The translations under genes were made by a program, and so were the position numbers. The notes under the pieces were generated by a model. It did no database searches and was not told where the DNA came from. It was given only the letters and a program-made list of their open reading frames with translations. A DNA stretch of 11,180 nucleotides. It comes from an uncultured Ruminococcus sp. Its GTDB lineage: Bacteria; Bacillota; Clostridia; Oscillospirales; Ruminococcaceae. Below are positions 6,701 to 11,180 of this stretch, piece after piece; within the stretch, counting starts at the first letter, position 1, and the number at the start of each line of letters is the position of its first letter. Location: NCBI GenBank assembly GCA_946544695.1, contig CAMNMO010000063.1:1-11180 (forward strand), in the 5' to 3' direction.

Positions 6701-7547
6701 ACTTCCTGCTGATGCTTCCGCTGCGAAGGTAACGCTTGAATTTGATTCAGCCGACTGCACAGGCGAGCCTATCGAACCCGCAGTGACCGTCACACTTGAC
6801 GGCAGCGAGCTTGACAGCAGCTGCTATGACGTTGAGTATGCCGACAATACCGAAGCGGGCACTGCCAAAGTCAAGGTGACATTCAAGGGCAACTACACAG
6901 GCACAGCTGAGACAGAGTTCACCATAAAGGCGGACGTTCTGAAACCCGCAAACGGCGACAAGCCTTCCGATACCGATAAGCCCGCCGATACGGACAAGCC
7001 TTCCGATACGGACAAGCCTGCCGATACGGATAAGCCTTCCGATACCGACAAGCCGACAGACACCGACAAGCCCGCCGATGGCGCAGGAACAGTCAGCTAT
7101 AACGTAAAACTCATAGCAGGCTTAAACGGCAGCGGGCAGATACCGCTCAGCGGCTTGACGCTGAAAATAAGCAGTGCTGACGGCAAGGAAAGCGAGGTTA
7201 CTGCTGAAAGCGACAGCGCAGCGCTCGAAATACCGAAGGGTGCTTTCACGCTGACAGCCGAAAAGGACGGCTATGTCCCCAGGACCTACAAGTTCGGTGC
7301 GGATACCCCGAAGGATATCCTCGTTGAGCTCCATCTGTGGGGCGATGTGAGCGGTGATAACATAATAAACATCACCGATGTATCTAAGGCGGCTGCACAT
7401 ATCAAGAGCGTGAAGTACATCGAGGACGAGTACGACCGTGCAGTGATAGATGTTAACAGTGACGGCATGATAAATGTCACCGATCTGGCAAAAATGGCAG
7501 CTGAGGTCAAGGGTGTAAGACCCATCTATTCAAAGACTGAAAAGTAA
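3744..7547 (+). CDS. Secreted CAP-domain protein with ten Ig/MBG-like repeats and C-terminal dockerin
   Basis: A 1267-residue extracellular protein. Order: signal peptide (1-30, cleavage likely after AFA); CAP/SCP domain (about 48-188) with AHTRPDG (H104), RGENIA (E129) and GHRRSML (H158), the expected His/Glu/His cleft residues; a bacterial Ig-like domain (about 210-312); ten tandem repeats of about 75 residues (314-1065), each with Y-[TDN]-G near the start, DYT-x-x-Y in the middle and GNYTG before a closing F-x-I strand; a KPxDTD linker (1073-1112); a carboxypeptidase-regulatory-like beta domain (about 1114-1197); and a type I dockerin (about 1200-1262). The dockerin has two calcium loops (D1201-D1212 and D1236-D1247); loop 1 has Asn where Gly is usual at position 6. 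The dockerin implies attachment to a cohesin. The CAP domain's substrate is unknown; it could bind lipid, peptidoglycan or protein. Monocistronic, with a strong promoter and terminator. Confidence 0.93.
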   Translation: MKRTKKAVRTLALLPVVLALTGGAAIQAFAETVSASVSGQYYQTTARSMMTYINDFRTNGEGWYWNEDDTTKTYTGKLAALSYDYKLEQVAMKRASEIALNFAHTRPDGTDCFTAYDELGYPTFSYRGENIAVNYVGDAESIFNQWKEEDEPYTYQGHRRSMLSANFKYVGIAFFEVNGFYYCVQEFGDVSGGLSQTNANNSAVTVDVPISSSYVTKAELKTDKTSMTMEYGATSAAPSAHLDLTTKGWSGAHNVVPSDAAVTYTSSDSTGLSVNGSKVTAKKAGSYTLTAKATFNGATYTKPITVTVKKRSLESSAVSAALTTTQYTYDGGAKQPSTVLKYGSQTLYKGTDYTVKYDKNISAGTADVIVTGMGNYEGSLTLHFTINKKPIKELTLTTSPESVTYTGSAVAVAPVLKDGSKTLTEGKDYTFIIEDNLNAGTGHVTVTGKGNYTGTETVDFTINKVNVSKLTVSGISDAVYSGIAVKPVPTVKFGSKTLTEGKDYTLTYKDNVKAGTAGVIITGKGNFTGSRTVSFEIAPKDISKLTVSEPESCTYNGKANKPAVTVSDGRIELTNYTLSYKNNVNAGEGSVTVTCKGNYTGSVTKTFKIKPRSIGEAEISAPADAVYTGSAITPAVNVTDLDSTLTEGVDYELVYKNNVDAGEAAVTVKGKGNYGSSAEKTFEIVPKDISGLEIAAAETVVYTGSTAAPEVAVMDGETALAEDEFTVSCDKNAVDVGTYELTVTVSGNYTGTKTLTYEITPKDISAITVTPPLSVLYTGKPVTSSPVLTDGSYTLAEGEDYTLAYSSNTEIGEAEVEVTCTGNYKGTAKLNFIITDRSLEDCELSADSEFVYDGSSHIPAVTLTYDGEKLGEDEYTVKLAEGDDAVDAGEYILVIGGSGSYAGELTHSFTIKPFDVADCEVVVSDTEFVYDGKKHAPTVKVLRDGEELSADDFDTAVESGADAGSYTVTVTGKGNYTGETSADYSILPADASAAKVTLEFDSADCTGEPIEPAVTVTLDGSELDSSCYDVEYADNTEAGTAKVKVTFKGNYTGTAETEFTIKADVLKPANGDKPSDTDKPADTDKPSDTDKPADTDKPSDTDKPTDTDKPADGAGTVSYNVKLIAGLNGSGQIPLSGLTLKISSADGKESEVTAESDSAALEIPKGAFTLTAEKDGYVPRTYKFGADTPKDILVELHLWGDVSGDNIINITDVSKAAAHIKSVKYIEDEYDRAVIDVNSDGMINVTDLAKMAAEVKGVRPIYSKTEK
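4683..6938 (+). repeat. Ten tandem ~225-base repeats encoding Ig/MBG-like modules
   Basis: The coding repeats are mostly 74-78 codons long. Most copies have diverged in DNA sequence, but units 2 and 3 keep nearly identical 36-base blocks (4998-5033 and 5223-5258), exactly 225 bases apart, which suggests recent duplication or gene conversion. Units 8-10 diverge more and use more acidic residues. Confidence 0.85.
6960..7082 (+). repeat. 18-base minisatellite encoding the KP[SAT]DTD linker
   Basis: Six in-frame 18-base units (6960-7067) encode KPSDTD, KPADTD or KPTDTD, followed by a partial unit KPADG. This makes a flexible, acidic, Pro-rich spacer between the repeat stalk and the dockerin end. 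Copy number could vary by slippage without breaking the frame. Confidence 0.9.
7338..7535 (+). other. Type I dockerin domain of the CAP protein
   Basis: Two EF-hand-like segments: D-V-S-G-D-N-I-I-N-I-T-D followed by a KAAAHIKS helix, and D-V-N-S-D-G-M-I-N-V-T-D followed by a KMAAEVKG helix. Positions 10-11 (I-T and V-T) match those in the CotH protein's dockerin, so the two proteins may share a cohesin partner. Confidence 0.88.
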
Positions 7548-7578
7548 AAAAAATTGTAATGAAAAATTGCACAAAACA

Positions 7579-7617
7579 GCCCCGTTCCGACCCTCTCGGA
7601 ACGGGGCGAATTTTTTT
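7579..7617 (+). terminator. Rho-independent terminator of the CAP-dockerin gene
   Basis: A 12-bp perfect stem (GCCCCGTTCCGA, 7579-7590, with TCGGAACGGGGC, 7596-7607) with a 5-base loop is followed by GAA and T7. It lies 31 bases after the stop codon. Confidence 0.95.
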
Positions 7618-7676
7618 GCAAAGTGGCGTTTTTTAGCCGTTTTTTTAATGTAAATATTGGTTAAAATATTTAAGAT

Positions 7677-7709
7677 TGGTCAATTTTTGTGCATAAATGA
7701 CCATTTTTT
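7677..7709 (+). terminator. Weak terminator-like hairpin in the AT-rich spacer
   Basis: TGGTC-A-ATTT can pair with AAAT-GACCA (one bulged A) and is followed by T6 (7704-7709). It could be a backup stop for read-through or a regulator site upstream of the hydrolase promoter. A second small palindrome, GTGCA-GTG-TGCAC, follows at 7713-7725. Confidence 0.35.
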
Positions 7710-7786
7710 GTTGTGCAGTGTGCACGAAATTTAAGGTAAAATCAAGTTCTAAAGTGTTTACAAAATGGAAAAGCATTGTAACCACC

Positions 7787-7815
7787 TTGTAATCTTTTGT
7801 GAAATGTGGTATCAT
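7787..7815 (+). promoter_or_regulatory. Promoter of the SleB-like hydrolase gene
   Basis: TTGTAA (7787-7792), 17 bases, TATCAT (7810-7815). Each box has one or two departures from consensus. The transcription start would be near 7822, about 50 bases before the ATG. Confidence 0.65.
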
Positions 7816-7871
7816 AGTCGACGTGGACAAAAGACAGAGAGAAATATCTGAGAAATAAGAGAGGAAAATTT

Positions 7872-8963
7872 ATGACTAAGATCAAGATTGCAGCAGTGGT
7901 ACTGTGCATGCTGGCGGGCGGTGCGTTCGCAGGCTTTACATATCAGGCTGCAAACCATAGCGATGTGGCTGAGGAAAGAGTTACAGTAAGGACAGTATCC
8001 GATGATGAGTATGTTACAGATGATGAAGTACTCACAGATGATGAGACTACCTCAGACGAAACGATCACCGATGAAGAGACCACCGATGAAGAGATGACCG
8101 CAGAGGAGACCGTTATCGCACTTAAAGAGCCCGCTGAGGACGAGAAGAAGCCCGAGACTGAAAAGTCCGAGGACAAGGCAGAGGGCTGCAAGGTCCTGAA
8201 GAAGCAGCAGGCGGCTCCCATCATAATCACCACAGCACCCGTTGCTGAGGAAGTACCCGAGACGGTCAATGAAAAGCAGACCACCACAACATCTGCTGTT
8301 AAGGAGACCGCACCTGTCGAGACAACACCTGCCCCTGCCGAGACCACTATCGAGGTCAAGGCTGAGCCTGTTATCGAGACTGAGGCTGTCGCTGAGACAG
8401 AGAAGGTCATCGAGACCGCACCCGTTGAGACAGAAGCAGTTACAGAGGCTGAGGTGCCTGTTGTGACCGAAGCTGTTGAGGAAACACCTGCCGCAGAGGT
8501 AAAGCTCCCCGAGGAGACTGTGAAGGCAGAGGAGACTCCCGCAGTTGTCGAGGAAGAAGTTCCCGCTGAGGAATCCGAGGAAGTACCCGCAGAGGAACCT
8601 GCTGAGGAGGAAAGCGCAAGAAAGATCGAAGTTACAGATGAAGAATATATCTGGCTGTGCAACGTGGTAGGTCATGAGTACGGTTCAGACTGGATAAGCA
8701 TAGAGGAAAAGGCAAAGGTCGTTGAGGTCATCATGAACCGTGTGAACGACCCCAGATTCCCTGATACCATCTGGGACGTCCTGACCCAGCCCAACCAGTT
8801 CTCAGGTCTTGAGTGGACACTGTATCTGGGTGATTTCTCCTATCAGGTGACCGACAGCGTAAAGGACGCAGTTGACCTGTATCTTGAACACCCTGAGCAG
8901 TTTGATGACGGCTACCTCGCTTTCTGGGGCGACGGCAGTGCTAACCACTTCTACTCGGTTTGA
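7872..8963 (+). CDS. Secreted SleB/CwlJ-family cell-wall hydrolase with long acidic Thr/Glu/Pro stalk
   Basis: A 363-residue protein. Order: an N-terminal hydrophobic segment (about 6-20; cleavage likely after AFA20, or else retained as an anchor); a low-complexity region (about 32-250) dominated by Asp/Glu/Thr, then Glu/Thr/Pro/Val/Ala; and a C-terminal catalytic domain (about 255-363). The domain shows LCNVVGHEYGSDWISIEEKA, VVEVIMNRVNDPRFPDTIW and QPNQFSG, matching the SleB/Hydrolase_2 family, which cuts peptidoglycan glycan strands as lytic transglycosylases. E269 (GHEYG) aligns with the family's catalytic Glu. In bacilli these enzymes digest spore cortex; here there is no separate peptidoglycan-binding domain and the long stalk suggests a role at the vegetative surface. 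AGAGAGG lies about 7 bases before the ATG. Monocistronic, with promoter at 7787 and terminator at 8979. Confidence 0.88.
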   Translation: MTKIKIAAVVLCMLAGGAFAGFTYQAANHSDVAEERVTVRTVSDDEYVTDDEVLTDDETTSDETITDEETTDEEMTAEETVIALKEPAEDEKKPETEKSEDKAEGCKVLKKQQAAPIIITTAPVAEEVPETVNEKQTTTTSAVKETAPVETTPAPAETTIEVKAEPVIETEAVAETEKVIETAPVETEAVTEAEVPVVTEAVEETPAAEVKLPEETVKAEETPAVVEEEVPAEESEEVPAEEPAEEESARKIEVTDEEYIWLCNVVGHEYGSDWISIEEKAKVVEVIMNRVNDPRFPDTIWDVLTQPNQFSGLEWTLYLGDFSYQVTDSVKDAVDLYLEHPEQFDDGYLAFWGDGSANHFYSV

Positions 8964-8978
8964 TCTGATATAGTATAC

Positions 8979-9015
8979 AAGCGGCGGAAAGTGTGAGCTT
9001 ACCGCTGCTTTTTTT
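8979..9015 (+). terminator. Rho-independent terminator of the hydrolase gene
   Basis: AAGCGGCGG (8979-8987) pairs with CCGCTGCTT (9002-9010) with one G-U wobble. An inner AAG/CTT pairing across an A-A mismatch extends the stem, and a run of T's to 9015 follows. Confidence 0.9.
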
Positions 9016-9020
9016 ATGAG

Positions 9021-9053
9021 AAATGCGACCCCGCAGAAGTCGGAGACGCATTT
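9021..9053 (-). terminator. Candidate terminator hairpin of the CotH-dockerin gene
   Basis: AAATGCG (9021-9027) and CGCATTT (9047-9053) pair perfectly, with an inner CCG/CGG pairing. It lies 28 bases after the stop codon on the minus strand, between two convergent genes. The T run after it on the minus strand is short (ATTTCTC), so it may be inefficient or act as a shared stop. Confidence 0.45.
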
Positions 9054-9081
9054 TATCGTTATATGGCAAATGCCCTGAAAT

Positions 9082-10776
9082 TTATGAGTTGAGGTAAGTC
9101 TTGTCCATCCATTTGAGACGGTTGTTTATCCAGTTGAGCAGAGATTCCGCACTGCCTGTTGCCCACTCATCGGTCTTGTTGAGGTCATCGGCATAGGTGG
9201 AAAGTATCTCCTTTTCGGTATCGACACAGCCCCAGATGGTGTTGCCGTCAGCGTCGTTCTGCACGGCTGTCCATTTTTCCTTTGCCATGTCCATGAACCA
9301 GTCCTGCTTAGCCAGCACGATGAACCAGGGGTTGGAACGGTCGCCGTTCTGTCTTGCAAAGCTTTTTGTGCAGAATGCGCCTGCCCAGTAACGGCCTGTG
9401 CTGTCGTTGTAAGCCCAGTTGAAGTCCCAGGGAGAAGTGAATTGCAGCTTAGGCACCTTGCTGTCCTTTGCAAAGTCTATGCACATGTAGAAGCTGCCCT
9501 CGCCGCAGTCATAGTCGTGAACTATGTCATACAGCAGGTACATATCCACGATGGACTGCACATCAGCCACTGCGTTTACAGTTTCCTCAGCGGTCTTGTA
9601 GGGTGCGTCCACCAGGTCGTAGTTTTCGTCAAAGGTGTAGTACTTTCCGTTCTCGCAGGCTTCGTAGATTATCTTGAACACGTTGTTCATATACTTGTCG
9701 ATGAACTCCACCTGTTCCTGTGTGTACACATCGTTCTTTATGGAATACTCAGCAGGCACGAACTGTCTTTCCTCGCCACGTATATCTTCAACGGTGGCAC
9801 CCTCGTAGTCCATTGTGATGTAGTTGTTGCCTTCCTCATCGGCGGCATAGTTGTCAAGTTCCATGTAGAAACCGAAATCGGTGCCTGTGTAACCCTCCTC
9901 GGGTTCGGTTATGTTCACCCTGTTCTTGTTGACCTGATTCTGTTCGCACAGCACGTAAATGCCCTGGAATTTGTCATTCACATAAAGGTGAACGAACTGC
10001 GTGTCGCTGCAATAAGCGTTGTCGCCTATCAGCGTTCTGCCAAAGCGAAGCGCAATGTCGTTGCGTATCAGATCCCAGTCGGATTTCAGCAGCACCCAGC
10101 TTTTGCATTCAGCGCCGTCGTTGAGACCCAGCATGTTCTGCTTTTTGTCGAACTTTATCCTGTAAGGCACGGTGTTCTTCTTTATCTGTTCCACATCGCC
10201 GTAGAATGCGCTGGAGTTGCCCCTTACCCTTATGCCCGCAGACTTTTCGTCTATGACGAACTCGTCATCGCAGTTGAACACATCTACCACGCATGAGGTG
10301 TATACCTCCTTCGAGAGTATCAGTTCGCTGTTTTCGTTGGTGGTGATGTTGATTATGGGCAGGTCGGTCTCGGCTGCCACTTCTTCCTCGAATGCTTTCT
10401 TGGCAGCCTTGTCCACCTTCAGGCTTTCAAAGGTCGCAGGTTCTTCGTTGACCACCTGCGAAGGTGCCACAGGCAGCATGGTAAAACCGTTCTCTGACGG
10501 CAGTTCTCTTATACCCTTTACGTAAGCTGCCAGCAGCGATATGTCGGTGACGTTCACTTCACCGTCGCTGTTTATGTCAGCGGCTTTCAGCGCATCTCCT
10601 TCCAGCGCCTTTATGCCCTTTACCTGTGCAGCCAGCTTTGAAACATCGGTTATGTTGACTGCACCGTCACCACTGATATCACCACGTACAGCGCCCTCTG
10701 CCAGTGCAGTCAGGCAGCCTGCCGCCATTATCACTGCCAGTGCAGCAGCTGATGCTTTCTTGACTATCCTGTTCAT
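9082..10776 (-). CDS. Secreted dockerin-CotH kinase protein
   Basis: A 564-residue protein. Order: signal peptide (1-26, cleavage likely after ALA; a Cys at 21 lacks a proper lipobox); type I dockerin at the N-terminus (about 31-90) with two complete DxxxDGxxNxTD loops (D33-D44, D68-D79); a linker rich in Glu/Ala/Lys (91-137); and a CotH domain (about 138-560). CotH signatures: GIRVRGNSS (181-189), VPYRIKFDKKQNMLG (203-217), WVLLKSDWDLIRND (227-240), LYVNDKFQGIYVLCEQ (264-279) and SPWDFNWAY (448-456), whose Asp451 is the expected metal-binding residue. CotH proteins have an atypical kinase fold, and Bacillus CotH phosphorylates spore coat proteins; here the dockerin points to an extracellular, cohesin-bound role. 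AGGAGGG lies 6 bases before the ATG. Monocistronic and convergent with the hydrolase gene. Kinase activity is inferred from the family only. Confidence 0.92.
   Translation of the reverse strand: MNRIVKKASAAALAVIMAAGCLTALAEGAVRGDISGDGAVNITDVSKLAAQVKGIKALEGDALKAADINSDGEVNVTDISLLAAYVKGIRELPSENGFTMLPVAPSQVVNEEPATFESLKVDKAAKKAFEEEVAAETDLPIINITTNENSELILSKEVYTSCVVDVFNCDDEFVIDEKSAGIRVRGNSSAFYGDVEQIKKNTVPYRIKFDKKQNMLGLNDGAECKSWVLLKSDWDLIRNDIALRFGRTLIGDNAYCSDTQFVHLYVNDKFQGIYVLCEQNQVNKNRVNITEPEEGYTGTDFGFYMELDNYAADEEGNNYITMDYEGATVEDIRGEERQFVPAEYSIKNDVYTQEQVEFIDKYMNNVFKIIYEACENGKYYTFDENYDLVDAPYKTAEETVNAVADVQSIVDMYLLYDIVHDYDCGEGSFYMCIDFAKDSKVPKLQFTSPWDFNWAYNDSTGRYWAGAFCTKSFARQNGDRSNPWFIVLAKQDWFMDMAKEKWTAVQNDADGNTIWGCVDTEKEILSTYADDLNKTDEWATGSAESLLNWINNRLKWMDKTYLNS
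10505..10686 (-). other. Type I dockerin domain of the CotH protein (N-terminal)
   Basis: Loop 1 is D-I-S-G-D-G-A-V-N-I-T-D followed by KLAAQVKG; loop 2 is D-I-N-S-D-G-E-V-N-V-T-D followed by LLAAYVKG. Both loops keep all expected calcium ligands. The module directly follows the signal peptide, unlike the more common C-terminal dockerin placement. Confidence 0.9.
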
Positions 10777-10848
10777 GAAATACCCTCCTCGTGTTTATCC
10801 ACAATATTTTTCGCAAAGACCAAAAACTTTAGTGCATTTGATACATTG

Positions 10849-10878
10849 ATTATATCATACCGAAAGTGCTGCTGTCAA
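10849..10878 (-). promoter_or_regulatory. Sigma-A promoter of the CotH-dockerin gene
   Basis: On the minus strand TTGACA (10873-10878), 18 bases, TATAAT (10849-10854), preceded by TGA as an extended -10. Both boxes are perfect. The leader is about 65 bases and ends in AGGAGGG. Confidence 0.85.
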
Positions 10879-10879
10879 T

Positions 10880-11180
10880 AAGAACGGCATAACATATCCC
10901 TGCAAATTTTTAACATATCAAAGCAGACGTTTCTTCAAAAAGTGCAAAAACAAGGCTTCGCTCGGGAGGGCTTGCTTTGTTAACGTTTACATATCCTATC
11001 ACCGTATATCGGTGTACCCGTGCAGCCCTGACTTTGACGACTGCGCACAAAAAGCACCCCGATGAATAAGACGAATACCCATATAGAAGTTTTGCCCCCA
11101 AGCGTTTATGCGCTTAGGGGCATTATATTTTATACGGTTGCTAAGATAAATTAGAATTTAATGTTCTATGATTTTAAGGT
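10880..11180. other. Intergenic region without a supported gene
   Basis: No frame here has both a ribosome site and a recognisable protein. The region contains a small palindrome CACCG-TATAT-CGGTG (11000-11014), a strong hairpin at 11093-11122, and an imperfect AACAA...TTGTT pairing around 10950-10982. The last 50 bases are AT-rich and may be the edge of the next transcription unit. Confidence 0.5.
11093..11130 (+). terminator. Orphan terminator-like hairpin
   Basis: TGCCCCCAAGCG (11093-11104) pairs with CGCTTAGGGGCA (11111-11122): 12 positions with one C-A mismatch and a 6-base loop, followed by TTATATTTTATA. No plus-strand gene ends nearby, since the closest upstream plus-strand stop is at 8963. 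It could end a small RNA, or belong to a minus-strand leader if a gene lies to the right. Confidence 0.5.

Noticed and set aside
6960..7082. CRISPR-like array
   Set aside because: The 18-base units are contiguous, in frame and without spacers; they encode a protein linker.
3744..7547. Mobile element or phage tail-fibre origin for the repeat protein
   Set aside because: It has a signal peptide, a dockerin and its own promoter and terminator; no transposase, integrase or direct-repeat ends were seen nearby.
7943..8675. Long antisense open frames (239 and 207 codons) opposite the hydrolase gene
   Set aside because: They are low-complexity Ser/Val/Ala- and Leu/Cys/Gly-rich translations caused by the biased codons of the Glu/Thr/Val stalk, with no ribosome site and no domain; the plus frame has a signal sequence and a recognisable SleB domain.
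9442..10296. 284-codon plus-strand frame opposite the CotH gene
   Set aside because: It is a shadow of the high-GC third positions of the CotH frame; His/Val-rich with no domain, start site or promoter, while the opposite strand has full CotH motifs.
10740..10776. Lipoprotein signal in the CotH protein (Cys21)
   Set aside because: The residues before the Cys are A-A-G with no Leu at -3, and a good signal peptidase I site (ALA) follows at 24-26.
10910..11101. 63-codon minus-strand frame at the right edge
   Set aside because: It starts with TTG inside a hairpin, has no ribosome site, and its translation resembles no family.

Overview
The window reads as a chromosomal segment of a Gram-positive, cellulosome-type anaerobe of the Ruminococcus group (Oscillospiraceae), most like Ruminococcus albus. 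This is inferred from two secreted proteins with type I dockerins whose calcium loops carry the N-[IV]-T-D...AA-x-VKG pattern I associate with that species, plus strong Shine-Dalgarno sites, TTGACA/TATAAT promoters, U-tailed terminators and an alpha/beta-type spore protein gene. Species assignment is from memory of these families, not from a search.

Layout. 1-1366 (minus strand): a two-gene glycan unit, a PglD/NeuD-like sugar acyltransferase followed 13 bases later by a PglC/WcaJ-like phosphoglycosyl transferase that runs off the left edge; a near-perfect promoter lies at 1338-1366. 1557-1817 (minus): a small acid-soluble spore protein gene with its own terminator. 1971-3569 (plus): an ECF sigma factor and a membrane-anchored putative anti-sigma factor translationally coupled by ATGA, with a possible self-recognised ECF promoter and a UUCG terminator. 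3675-7617 (plus): a strong promoter, a 1267-residue secreted CAP-domain protein with ten tandem ~75-residue Ig/MBG-like repeats, a KPxDTD linker and a C-terminal dockerin, then a strong terminator. 7787-9015 (plus): a secreted SleB/CwlJ-type cell-wall hydrolase with a long Thr/Glu/Pro-rich stalk. 9082-10878 (minus, convergent): a secreted protein with an N-terminal dockerin and a CotH-kinase domain, with its own promoter. 10880-11180 has no convincing gene but holds hairpins.

How the parts may work together. The right two thirds encode surface proteins: two dockerin proteins that could dock on the same cohesin, flanking a peptidoglycan hydrolase. CotH-family proteins phosphorylate secreted proteins in the systems studied so far, so a dockerin-borne CotH kinase could act on neighbouring extracellular proteins; this is inference. 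The left third is cell-envelope glycan synthesis. The sigma/anti-sigma pair may sense envelope or extracellular conditions, but nothing in the sequence shows that it controls the neighbouring genes. Three families known from sporulating bacilli (SASP, SleB, CotH) occur close together, but two of them sit in architectures that suggest vegetative surface roles.
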